From Pseudomonadaceae bacterium UBA836 (GTDB taxonomy: Bacteria; Pseudomonadota; Gammaproteobacteria; Pseudomonadales; Pseudomonadaceae), in NCBI GenBank assembly GCA_002296055.1, contig DBHE01000182.1:1-26503 (forward strand): a DNA stretch of 26,503 nucleotides, in the 5' to 3' direction. The notes beneath the pieces are model-generated. The model made no database searches and was not told the DNA's origin. It worked only from the letters and a program-made list of their open reading frames with translations. This document shows, piece by piece, positions 1 through 9,009 of the stretch. A program made the translations under genes and the position numbers. Numbering within the stretch: position 1 is the first letter of the stretch; every line of letters begins with the position of its first letter.

Positions 1-15
1 GACTGGATGGGCCCC

Positions 16-1098
16 ATGACTGAATTGAAAAACGACCGTTTCCTGCGCGCGCTGGCACGTCAGCCGGTGGATGTCACCCCGGTGTGGATGATGCGTCAGG
101 CCGGCCGCTATCTGCCTGAGTACCGCGCATCGCGTGCTCGCGCCGGCGACTTCATGGGGCTGTGCATGAACCCGGAGATGGCCTGTGAGGTGACCCTGCA
201 ACCGCTGGATCGCTACCCGCTGGACGCCGCCATTCTGTTTTCCGACATTCTGACCATCCCTGACGCCATGGGGCAGGGCCTGTACTTCGAGACCGGCGAA
301 GGCCCGCGCTTTCGCAAGGTGATCAACACCGCTGCCGATATCGAGGCGCTGCCGGTGCCGGACCCGGAGCAGGATCTGGGCTACGTGATGGACGCGGTGC
401 GTACCATTCGCCGCGAGCTGAATGGCCGTGTGCCGCTGATCGGCTTTTCTGGCAGCCCCTGGACGCTGGCGACCTACATGGTTGAAGGCGGCTCCTCCAA
501 GGACTTCCGTAAGACCAAGGCCATGCTGTACGACCAGCCTGAAGCCATGCACCTGCTGCTCGACAAGCTGGCGCAGTCGGTGACTAGCTATCTGAATGGG
601 CAGATCAAGGCTGGCGCCCAGGCGGTGCAGATCTTTGATACCTGGGGTGGCAACCTGTCGGCCGACGCTTACCAAAAGTTCTCCTTGGCCTACATGCGCA
701 AGATCGTCTCCGGTCTGATCCGCGAACACGACGGCCGCAAGATTCCGGTCATTCTGTTCACCAAGAATGGCGGCCTGTGGCTGGAAAGCATTGCCGATGC
801 CGGCGCTGACGCACTGGGCCTGGACTGGACCATGGATATCGGCGTTGCGCGCTCGCGGGTTGGTGCAAAGGTTGCATTGCAGGGCAATATGGACCCGACC
901 GTGTTGTACGCCAAGCCGGCCGCCATTCGCGCCGAGGTGGCGCGTATTCTGGCCAGCTATGGCAAGGGCAGCGGCCATGTATTCAACCTGGGCCACGGTA
1001 TTACGCCTGAGGTTGATCCGGCTCACGCCGGTGCCTTTATTGAGGCGGTACACGAGTTGTCAGCGGTTTATCACGATCCGAATGCTATCGTGGTCTGA
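16..1098 (+). CDS. hemE: Uroporphyrinogen decarboxylase HemE
   Basis: HemE removes the four acetate carboxyl groups of uroporphyrinogen III to give coproporphyrinogen III, a cytosolic step of haem synthesis. The N-terminal block [16 protein letters not shown] (about residues 22-37) is the family's substrate-binding signature. Further hallmark blocks are [25 protein letters not shown] and [10 protein letters not shown] near the C-terminus. From the ATG at 16 the protein has 360 residues, close to the usual 354-357. An in-frame ATG at 7 would add only three residues, and the [13 protein letters not shown] start matches Pseudomonas HemE as I remember it. The upstream region is cut by the window edge, so its promoter is not visible. 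A 7-bp hairpin (1107-1130) follows the stop. The identification is secure. Confidence 0.97.
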   Translation: MTELKNDRFLRALARQPVDVTPVWMMRQAGRYLPEYRASRARAGDFMGLCMNPEMACEVTLQPLDRYPLDAAILFSDILTIPDAMGQGLYFETGEGPRFRKVINTAADIEALPVPDPEQDLGYVMDAVRTIRRELNGRVPLIGFSGSPWTLATYMVEGGSSKDFRKTKAMLYDQPEAMHLLLDKLAQSVTSYLNGQIKAGAQAVQIFDTWGGNLSADAYQKFSLAYMRKIVSGLIREHDGRKIPVILFTKNGGLWLESIADAGADALGLDWTMDIGVARSRVGAKVALQGNMDPTVLYAKPAAIRAEVARILASYGKGSGHVFNLGHGITPEVDPAHAGAFIEAVHELSAVYHDPNAIVV

Positions 1099-1106
1099 GC
1101 TGCCTG

Positions 1107-1131
1107 CGCCCACACGGGGCAAGGTGGGCGT
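1107..1131 (+). terminator. Weak hairpin after hemE
   Basis: CGCCCAC (1107-1113) pairs perfectly with GTGGGCG (1124-1130) around a 10-nt loop and is followed by TTAT. The short T run makes it a weak terminator at best, so some transcripts may read into the ParA-type gene, whose start is at 1154. Confidence 0.35.
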
Positions 1132-1153
1132 TATCTGAACAAGGAGAGGGCGT

Positions 1154-1924
1154 ATGCGTAGGGTAGTGTTCAATCAGAAGGGCGGGGTCGGCAAGTCGAG
1201 CATCGCCTGCAACCTGGCCGCCGTCAGTGCGGCAGCGGGTTACAAGACGCTGGTGATTGATCTGGACCCACAGGCCAACTCCAGCCACTACTTGCTGGGT
1301 GAGCGGCTGGCTGATGTGGACACCACCATCGCGGACTTCTTCTCCCAGACCCTGTCCAGCGGACTGTTCAGCAAGAAAGCTGAAAACTTCGTGACCGAAA
1401 CGCCGTTCGAAAACCTCTGGCTGATGCCGGCCAGCCCCGAGCTGGCCGAGCTGCAGCACAAGCTGGAGTCGCGCTACAAGATCCAGAAGCTGCGCAAGCT
1501 GCTCAAGGACCTGAAGGACAACTACGAGCGCATCTACATCGATACCGCCCCGGCGTTCAACTTCTACACCATGTCGGCGCTGATTGCGGCTGACCGCGTG
1601 TTGATTCCCTTTGATTGCGACAGCTTCTCGCGTCAGGCGCTGTACGGCCTGCTGACCGAGCTGGAAGACGTGCGTGAAGAGCACAACGAGGACCTGGCGG
1701 TCGAGGGCATCGTGGTCAACCAGTTTCAGCCGCGTGCGGCCCTGCCGCAGAAAATGCTGGATGAGTTGATCGCCGAAGGCCTGCCGGTGCTGCCGGTGCA
1801 CCTGAACAGCTCGGTGCGCATGCGTGAGTCGCACGAGGCAGCCACGCCGCTGATTTTCCTCGATGGGCGGCACAAGCTGACCCAGCAGTTTATGGCGCTG
1901 CACGACCACATCGAGGCGCAATAG
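1154..1924 (+). CDS. ParA/MinD-type P-loop ATPase (orphan)
   Basis: This is a 256-residue ParA-family ATPase. The deviant Walker A motif KGGVGKSS sits at about residues 9-16, followed by LVIDLDPQANSS (about 36-47, Walker A' region) and IYIDTAPAF (about 132-140, Walker B). Members bind ATP as dimers, coat the nucleoid or membrane, and position DNA or protein cargo. No parB-like partner or centromere repeats lie next to it, so it is unlikely to be a replicon partition system. A role in positioning a protein complex is possible but only inferred. The ATG has a clear AAGGAGAG site 8 bases upstream. It lies 55 bp after hemE and 77 bp before metY, in the same direction. Confidence 0.9.
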   Translation: MRRVVFNQKGGVGKSSIACNLAAVSAAAGYKTLVIDLDPQANSSHYLLGERLADVDTTIADFFSQTLSSGLFSKKAENFVTETPFENLWLMPASPELAELQHKLESRYKIQKLRKLLKDLKDNYERIYIDTAPAFNFYTMSALIAADRVLIPFDCDSFSRQALYGLLTELEDVREEHNEDLAVEGIVVNQFQPRAALPQKMLDELIAEGLPVLPVHLNSSVRMRESHEAATPLIFLDGRHKLTQQFMALHDHIEAQ

Positions 1925-2001
1925 GCGGCGCCCGGTCGCATTGACCAGCCGCGCTTCCTTCTGCATGCTCGGCGCTGGACTTCAATAACAAGGACAGCGC
2001 C

Positions 2002-3276
2002 ATGAAGCTCGAAACGCTTGCCATCCATGCCGGCTACACCCCCGACCCGAATACGCACGCGGTTGCCGTGCCGATCTACCAGACCACGTCCTACGCCTTC
2101 GACGACACCCAGCACGGGGCCGACCTGTTCGACCTGAAGGTGCCGGGCAACATCTACAGCCGCATCATGAATCCGACCAACGACGTGCTGGAGCAGCGTG
2201 TTGCGGCGCTGGAAGGTGGCGTTGGGGCATTGGCTGTGGCCTCCGGCATGGCGGCTATCACCTACGCGATCCAGACCCTGGCCGAAGCCGGCGACAACAT
2301 CGTTTCCGTGGCCAAGCTCTACGGCGGAACCTACAACCTGCTAGCCCATACCTTGCCGCGTCAGGGTATCGAAACCCGCTTTGCTGCCCATGACGACATC
2401 GCTGCGCTGGAAAGCCTGATCGATGCGCGCACCAAGGCGGTATTTTGTGAATCCATCGGCAACCCGGCGGGTAACGTGATCGATATTCAGGCGTTGGCCG
2501 ATGCCGCGCACCGTCACGGTGTGCCGCTGATTGTCGATAACACCGTGGCTACCCCGGCGCTGTGCCGGCCGTTTGAACACGGTGCCGATATTGTCGTGCA
2601 CTCGCTGACCAAATATATGGGCGGCCACGGCACAACCCTGGGCGGTATCGTGGTGGATGGTGGTTGCTTCCCCTGGGCTGAGAACGCCGAGCGCTTCCCG
2701 CTGCTCAATACCGCCGACCCGTCCTACCATGGGGTGGTCTATACCGAGGCCTTTGGTCCGGCTGCCTTCATTGGTCGCTGCCGCGTAGTGCCGCTGCGCA
2801 ACATGGGCGCGGCGCTGTCGCCGTTCAATGCCTTCATGATCCTGCAGGGGCTGGAAACCCTGTCGCTACGTATGGAGCGGCACTGCGACAACGCCATGGC
2901 GGTCGCCCGCTTCCTGCAGAGCCACCCGCAGGTTGCCTGGGTGCAGTACGCCGGGCTGGAAGACCACCCTGAACACGCCCTTGCCAAACGCTATATGGGC
3001 GGCACGCCAGCGTCGGTACTGTCGTTCGGTATCAAAGGCGGGCAGGAGGCTGGGGCTCGTTTTATTGACGCGCTGAACCTGGTCGTTCGTCTGGTCAACA
3101 TTGGTGATGCCAAATCGCTGGCCTGCCACCCGGCGTCCACCACCCACCGTCAGCTCAATGACGAGGAGTTGGCCAAGGCCGGCGTGCCGCGTGACATGGT
3201 GCGCCTGTCGATCGGTATCGAGCATATCGACGACATCCTCGCCGATTTGTCACAGGCGCTCGACGCTTCGCTTTAG
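2002..3276 (+). CDS. metY: O-acetylhomoserine sulfhydrylase / aminocarboxypropyltransferase (MetY)
   Basis: This is a PLP enzyme of the Cys/Met metabolism family, 424 residues, the usual length for MetY. MetY condenses O-acetylhomoserine with sulfide (or methanethiol) to give homocysteine (or methionine) in the cytosol. The start METLAIHAGY-like block (KLETLAIHAGYTPD), the YSRIMNPTNDVLEQRVAALEGG block, ASGMAAITYA and the PLP-lysine motif SLTKYMGGHGTTLGG (Lys about residue 204) are all present. The long insertion before GAALSPFNAF fits MetY rather than MetB/MetC. An AAGGA site lies upstream of the ATG. Two stem-loops end the gene. MetZ (O-succinylhomoserine specific) is the main alternative, but length and motifs favour MetY. 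Confidence 0.94.
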   Translation: MKLETLAIHAGYTPDPNTHAVAVPIYQTTSYAFDDTQHGADLFDLKVPGNIYSRIMNPTNDVLEQRVAALEGGVGALAVASGMAAITYAIQTLAEAGDNIVSVAKLYGGTYNLLAHTLPRQGIETRFAAHDDIAALESLIDARTKAVFCESIGNPAGNVIDIQALADAAHRHGVPLIVDNTVATPALCRPFEHGADIVVHSLTKYMGGHGTTLGGIVVDGGCFPWAENAERFPLLNTADPSYHGVVYTEAFGPAAFIGRCRVVPLRNMGAALSPFNAFMILQGLETLSLRMERHCDNAMAVARFLQSHPQVAWVQYAGLEDHPEHALAKRYMGGTPASVLSFGIKGGQEAGARFIDALNLVVRLVNIGDAKSLACHPASTTHRQLNDEELAKAGVPRDMVRLSIGIEHIDDILADLSQALDASL

Positions 3277-3301
3277 TCAGCTCCCGCTTTGCGGGAGCTG
3301 A
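3277..3301 (+). terminator. Stem-loop directly after metY
   Basis: A perfect 11-bp stem TCAGCTCCCGC / GCGGGAGCTGA closes on a TTT loop and begins at the base after the stop codon. It lacks a T run. It may protect the 3' end or act together with the stronger terminator just downstream. The bases that follow (3304-3324, CAAGCGTCAAGCTACAAGC-like) resemble a short intergenic repeat often seen in pseudomonads; that is recollection only. Confidence 0.55.
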
Positions 3302-3324
3302 GCCACAAGCGTCAAGCTACAAGC

Positions 3325-3360
3325 AAAACCCGCGCGGTGTTGAATCGCGCGGGTTTTCTT
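3325..3360. terminator. Bidirectional intrinsic terminator between metY and the SLC13 gene
   Basis: AAAACCCGCGCG (3325-3336) pairs perfectly over 12 bp with CGCGCGGGTTTT (3346-3357), with a 9-nt loop. The plus-strand transcript ends in TTTTCTT, and the minus-strand transcript from the convergent transporter gene also ends in TTTT. It can therefore stop transcription in both directions. Confidence 0.85.
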
Positions 3361-3448
3361 ATGGACAGTGTATGGCAGGCGCGCTTGACGGTCTTGTCGT
3401 CGATCTCATCCTGACTACGCTTCCAGCTCGCGCGCGCCAGCGCGCGGT

Positions 3449-5236
3449 TCAGGGAAATAGCGGCCAGACCAGCGGGATGATCAGTGAGGCGGCTAGCCAC
3501 ATGATCAGGTTTAGCGGTACGCCGATGCGCATAAAGTCCGAGAAGCGGTAGCCACCGGCGCTGTAAACGAAGGTGTTGGTCTGGTAGCCGATGGGCGTGG
3601 CAAAGCTGGCACTGGCTGCGAACATCACCGCCACCACAAAGGGTGTCGGGTCTGCGCCCAACTGCTGGGCTACCCCGATGGCTATGGGGGTAACCAGCAC
3701 GGCGACGGCGTTGTTGCTGACTACCTCGGTCAGCACCGACGTAAGCAGGTAGATAAACGACAGCATGAATAGCGGCCCAAGCAATGGTGACAGTGTCATC
3801 ACATGGCTGACTACGGTATCGACCAGTCCGACCTTGTTCATGGCGATGCTGATTGCCAGCATGCCGAAAATCAGCGTCAGAATACGCCAGTCGATGGCCT
3901 TGTAGGCGTCCTCGGTATCCAGACAGCCTGTGGCCACCACCACCGCAGCAGCGATCATTGCCAAGCCTTCGATGGGCATCACCTTGAAGGCGGCGAGCAC
4001 CATCACGGCGAGTACGGCAGCAATGGCTATAGGCGCCTTGTTACGGCGGTAGGCGCGTTCTTGTACCGAGTTCAGGCTGATCAACTCGCCGTTGTCGGCA
4101 AACTTCTTGATCTGCGACGCTGTGCCCTCTACCAGCATGACGTCACCGAACTGCAGTTCGAAGTCATCCAGGTTGTCTTGAATGTTTTCGTTGTGGCGGT
4201 GTACTGCCAACACGTGAATGCCGTAGCGCGCAGTCAGGTTGAGGTTGCGCATCGGTCGGTGGCTGTAACGCGAATTGCGGCCCACGATGGCCTCGGCCAG
4301 CATCACATCGCGGGTGGAGATGGTCTCGAAGCTGTCGGCGCGGTTGATCGCCAGCAGGCCGTTGTGCCGCAACTCGACAAAATCACGCATGCTGGTGTGC
4401 AGCACCAAGCGGTCGCCTGCCAGTAACTGAGTGTCGTTAAGCGGGGTAGACAGCTCCTCATCGCCGCGAAAGATTTTCAGCACGCGGATGCCGCTGTTAC
4501 CGTTCAGGTTGGCCTGGCTGATGGTCTGGTTGATCACCGGCGAGTCGTGCGGTACCAGCAGCTCGGTCATGAAGGTGCGCGCCTGGTCCGGACGCAGCTG
4601 GCGTGACAGGCTTTCACGCTCGGGCAGCAGTCGATGGCCGATCAGCAGCACAAAGGCCATGCCGATGCTGGCCATGATCATCCCTGGCAACGTGATATCG
4701 AACATGCCGAACGGCTCCAGCCCCATCTGCCGGGCAACGCCGTCGACCAGGATGTTGGTGGAGGTGCCGATCATGGTCATGGTGCCGCCGAAGATGGTGG
4801 CGTAGGACAGCGGAATCAGCATCTTCGAGGGCTTGCTGCCCACACTGGTTGCCAAGGCAATGGCCACGGGGGTGAGAATCGCGACAACCGGTGTGTTGTT
4901 GATGAAGGTCGATAGCAGCAGGGCCGTCATCATCAGACTGAACAGCGTGCGCCACTGGCTGCCACCGCCCATACGCGCCAGCCAGTTGCCTAGGGTTTCG
5001 ACGCAACCGGTTCGCTCCAGCGCCGCGGACAGGATAAACATGCAGGCAATGGTGATGGGGGCACTGTTGGACAGTACGCCAAGGACGTCGGCTGGCGACA
5101 GTAGTTGGCTGACCAGCAATACGGCAACGGCGATACCGACGACCACATCAGGGCTGAATTTTTCCCGCGCGAACGCGTAGAACACCCAGCATAGCAGCAG
5201 TGCCACACCTATCAGTGGCAGTGAATCCCAGCTCAT
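3449..5236 (-). CDS. SLC13-family (Na+/sulfate-dicarboxylate type) permease with two RCK_C domains
   Basis: This is an inner-membrane anion permease of the divalent anion:Na+ symporter superfamily. From the ATG at 5236 it has 595 residues. The N-terminal half has several hydrophobic helices and the motif TFINNTPVVAILTP. Two soluble RCK_C/TrkA-C domains follow in the middle (roughly residues 200-370; ELLVPHDSPVINQTI and MLAEAIVGRNSRY mark their starts). The C-terminal half has helices and the mirrored motif VVSNNAVAVLVTP. This architecture is common in bacterial putative sulfate or dicarboxylate permeases; the substrate cannot be read from sequence. A GTG at 5296 would add 20 residues, but MSWDSLPLIG begins right at the first membrane helix and is preferred. 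It lies downstream of selO on the same strand and shares the terminator at 3325-3360. Confidence 0.88.
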   Translation of the reverse strand: MSWDSLPLIGVALLLCWVFYAFAREKFSPDVVVGIAVAVLLVSQLLSPADVLGVLSNSAPITIACMFILSAALERTGCVETLGNWLARMGGGSQWRTLFSLMMTALLLSTFINNTPVVAILTPVAIALATSVGSKPSKMLIPLSYATIFGGTMTMIGTSTNILVDGVARQMGLEPFGMFDITLPGMIMASIGMAFVLLIGHRLLPERESLSRQLRPDQARTFMTELLVPHDSPVINQTISQANLNGNSGIRVLKIFRGDEELSTPLNDTQLLAGDRLVLHTSMRDFVELRHNGLLAINRADSFETISTRDVMLAEAIVGRNSRYSHRPMRNLNLTARYGIHVLAVHRHNENIQDNLDDFELQFGDVMLVEGTASQIKKFADNGELISLNSVQERAYRRNKAPIAIAAVLAVMVLAAFKVMPIEGLAMIAAAVVVATGCLDTEDAYKAIDWRILTLIFGMLAISIAMNKVGLVDTVVSHVMTLSPLLGPLFMLSFIYLLTSVLTEVVSNNAVAVLVTPIAIGVAQQLGADPTPFVVAVMFAASASFATPIGYQTNTFVYSAGGYRFSDFMRIGVPLNLIMWLAASLIIPLVWPLFP

Positions 5237-5343
5237 CGGTAACCGAACTCTCTCGTGAGGTATCGGGTCCGCAGCCGGACCCACGCTGGGCGTCACATTA
5301 AGAGGCGGCGCTATATTTGTCCAAGCACAAAAACTGATTTTTA

Positions 5344-5360
5344 TATTCTTTAAAAGAATA
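5344..5360. promoter_or_regulatory. AT-rich palindrome upstream of the SLC13 gene
   Basis: TATTCTTT-A-AAAGAATA is a perfect 8-bp inverted repeat around one base, in a conspicuously AT-rich patch (about 5320-5362) of a GC-rich window. It lies between the selO stop and the transporter start. It could be an operator or part of the transporter promoter; no known consensus was matched. Confidence 0.3.
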
Positions 5361-5368
5361 AGCTTCGG

Positions 5369-6826
<1,458 letters not shown>

Positions 6827-6901
6827 CTACAACAGGGCTGCGCGGCTGGCAGCGCTGCGTTATAGCGCTGTATCAGGGGGGCAAATGCACCGTCCAATTT
6901 C

Positions 6902-6930
6902 TTGACCCCGGGGGCACCGCTCCTTAGTGT
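6902..6930 (+). promoter_or_regulatory. Possible sigma-70 promoter of the first acyl-CoA dehydrogenase
   Basis: TTGACC (6902-6907, five of six to consensus) lies 17 bases before TAGTGT (6925-6930, three of six). It is well placed ahead of the ATG at 6990. The -10 match is weak, and no PsrA-type palindrome (GAAAC-N-GTTTC) was found. Confidence 0.35.
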
Positions 6931-6989
6931 TCAAACACCTGTATGAAATCATGCTGCCAGACGTGACTGGCGCCCTTTGGAGAGTCGAC

Positions 6990-8780
6990 ATGCCCGAATA
7001 CAACGCCCCCTTGCGCGATATGCGCTTCGTCATGGACGAGCTGCTGGACATGACCGGCAGCTATGCCGCCTACGGTCTGGAAGACGCCACCCCTGACCTG
7101 GTCAGCGCCATCCTGGAAGAGGGTGCCAAGTTCACCAACCAGGTGCTGTCGCCGCTCAACCGCAGCGGTGATGAAGAAGGCTGTCATATCGAAGACGGTG
7201 TCGTCACCACACCCAAGGGTTTCAAGGAAGCCTACCAGGCCTATTGTGAAAACGGCTGGGGCTCGATGACCGCGTCTCCCGAGTACGGCGGGCAGGGTCT
7301 GCCGTCCTCGCTGGGTCTGATTCTGGCTGAAATGGTGGCCTCGGCCAACTACTCCTTCAGCATGTACCCGGGCCTGTCCCACGGCTGCGCCGCCGCCATC
7401 GCTGCGCACGGCACCACGGAACAGAAAGACCTGTACCTGAGCAAGCTGACCCCCGGCACCTGGACTGGCACCATGTGCCTGACCGAGCCGCACTGCGGCA
7501 CCGACCTGGGTCTGGTCAAGACCCGCGCCGTGCCGCAGGCTGACGGCACTTACAAGGTCACCGGCACCAAGATCTTTATCTCTTGCGGCGAGCACGATCT
7601 GGCCGAGAACATCGTCCACCTGGTGCTGGCCAAGCTGCCCGATGCGCCGGCCGGGACCAAAGGTATCTCGCTGTTCATCGTGCCCAAGTTCCTGCCGAAC
7701 GCTAACGGCGACGTGGGCGAGCGCAACAGCCTGGTCTGCGGTTCGATTGAACACAAGATGGGTATCAAGGCCTCTGCAACCTGTGTGATGAACTTTGACG
7801 ACGCCACCGGCTTCCTGATTGGTGACATCAACAAGGGTCTGAACTGTATGTTCACCATGATGAACCATGCACGTCTGGGTACCGGCATGCAGGGTCTGTG
7901 TCACGGTGAGGCGTCCTACCAGACCGCCCTGGCTTACGCTAAAGATCGCCTGCAGATGCGTTCGCTGAAAGGCCCGGCCGAGCCCGAAAAGGCGGCTGAC
8001 CCGATTATCGTGCACCCCGACGTGCGTCGCATGCTGCTGACCATGAAAGCCTTCAACGAAGGCAACCGCGCGCTGGCCTACCACACTGCCAAGCTGCTGG
8101 ATCAGGCGCACTACGCCGCTGAAGAAGAAGCCCGTGCTGAAGCCGAAGCGCAACTGGCCTTCCTGACGCCGATTTGTAAGGCCTTTATGACCGACACCGG
8201 TCTGGAAGCCACGCTGCTGGGTCAGCAAGTGTTTGGTGGTCACGGCTTTATCCGTGAATGGGGTCAGGAGCAGCAGGTTCGTGACTGCCGTATCGCGCCG
8301 ATCTATGAAGGCACCAACGGTATCCAGGCGCTCGACCTGCTGGGCCGCAAGGTGCTGGGTAGCCAAGGCAAGCTGCTGAAGACCTTCACCAAGCAGGTTC
8401 ACCTGCTGTGCAAAGACGTGGAAGGCGACGCCAAGTTCGGTGAGTACGCTAAGAAGCTGGCTCAACTGAACGCCCAGTGGGGCGAGCTGACCACCTCTGT
8501 TGGCATGAAAGCCATGCAGAACCCGGAAGAGGTGGGTGCTGCGGCGGTCGATTACCTGGCATTCTCCGGCTACGTCGTTCACGCCTACCTGTGGCTGAAG
8601 ATGGCGTTGGTTGCCCAGGCCAAGCTGGATGAAGGCAGCACCGAGGTCGACTTCTACAAAGGCAAGCTGGCGACCCAGGCGTTCTTCTATCAGCGTCTGC
8701 TGCCGCGTGCACAGGCCCATGCCGAAGCACTGACTGCCGGCGCGTCCAGCCTGATGGATATCGCTGTAGAGCAGTTCTGA
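6990..8780 (+). CDS. Acyl-CoA dehydrogenase, long (about 600-residue) FadE-like type, copy 1
   Basis: This FAD enzyme is expected to oxidise acyl-CoA to 2-enoyl-CoA in beta-oxidation. It has 596 residues in the order: short N-terminal acyl-CoA dehydrogenase domain (starting MPEYNAPLRDMRFVMDE), alpha-helical domain, beta middle domain (MCLTEPHCGTDLGL, about 157-170), C-terminal helical domain with the catalytic-Glu motif IYEGTNGIQ (about 438-446), and the extra C-terminal domain of this subfamily. P. aeruginosa FadE1/FadE2-type enzymes and DmdC share this layout, so chain length and substrate remain open. The start at 6990 has GGAGAG upstream; an upstream in-frame extension (from 6927) has no ribosome site. 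A strong terminator separates it from its paralogue. Confidence 0.93.
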   Translation: MPEYNAPLRDMRFVMDELLDMTGSYAAYGLEDATPDLVSAILEEGAKFTNQVLSPLNRSGDEEGCHIEDGVVTTPKGFKEAYQAYCENGWGSMTASPEYGGQGLPSSLGLILAEMVASANYSFSMYPGLSHGCAAAIAAHGTTEQKDLYLSKLTPGTWTGTMCLTEPHCGTDLGLVKTRAVPQADGTYKVTGTKIFISCGEHDLAENIVHLVLAKLPDAPAGTKGISLFIVPKFLPNANGDVGERNSLVCGSIEHKMGIKASATCVMNFDDATGFLIGDINKGLNCMFTMMNHARLGTGMQGLCHGEASYQTALAYAKDRLQMRSLKGPAEPEKAADPIIVHPDVRRMLLTMKAFNEGNRALAYHTAKLLDQAHYAAEEEARAEAEAQLAFLTPICKAFMTDTGLEATLLGQQVFGGHGFIREWGQEQQVRDCRIAPIYEGTNGIQALDLLGRKVLGSQGKLLKTFTKQVHLLCKDVEGDAKFGEYAKKLAQLNAQWGELTTSVGMKAMQNPEEVGAAAVDYLAFSGYVVHAYLWLKMALVAQAKLDEGSTEVDFYKGKLATQAFFYQRLLPRAQAHAEALTAGASSLMDIAVEQF

Positions 8781-8799
8781 TCAGTCCGCTGATGTGAAC

Positions 8800-8826
8800 A
8801 AAAACCCCGGCTCGCCGGGGTTTTTT
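8800..8826 (+). terminator. Intrinsic terminator after acyl-CoA dehydrogenase 1
   Basis: AAAAACCCCGG, loop CTCG, then CCGGGGTTTTTT: a GC stem followed by six T. This is a textbook Rho-independent terminator. It shows that the two paralogous dehydrogenase genes are probably transcribed separately. Confidence 0.9.
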
Positions 8827-8950
8827 ATTGTCTGCGCTGGGCTGGAGGGGCGAGTGCGTTCAGCTGACCCTACTGCAAGCAATGCTGCGAATGGTGACCA
8901 ATCAATAATAAAAAGTCATAAAGAGACGCTACAGGTTTTTTTGTCGCCGA

Positions 8951-8988
8951 TATACAATCTTCCGCCTGCGCCGGCTCAGACCGGCTCA
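8951..8988 (+). promoter_or_regulatory. Candidate -10 and direct repeat ahead of acyl-CoA dehydrogenase 2
   Basis: TATACAAT (8951-8958) contains TACAAT, five of six to the -10 consensus, though no good -35 was found at the normal distance. Downstream, CCGGCTCA occurs twice (8971-8978 and 8981-8988), ten bases apart and so on the same face of the helix. This may be a regulator site in the leader. The region 8827-8950 holds an AT-rich patch but no gene. Confidence 0.3.
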
Positions 8989-9009
8989 CCGAATAATGAG
9001 GAGATCACC

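Noticed and set aside
3312..3500. Minus-strand 62-codon frame containing SQDEIDDKTVKRACHTLS
   Set aside because: It overlaps the terminator and the end of the SLC13 gene, has no ribosome site and no recognisable family.
6924..8720. 598-codon open frame antisense to acyl-CoA dehydrogenase 1 (a similar 672-codon one lies opposite copy 2)
   Set aside because: Long antisense frames are common in GC-rich codon usage; the translations are rich in Gln/His/Arg/Val, with no recognisable domain, and mirror each other only because the sense genes are paralogues.
8794..9009. 72-residue N-terminal extension of the second acyl-CoA dehydrogenase
   Set aside because: It would read through the intrinsic terminator and leader, is low in family-like residues, and the ATG at 9010 has a strong ribosome site and matches the paralogue's start.
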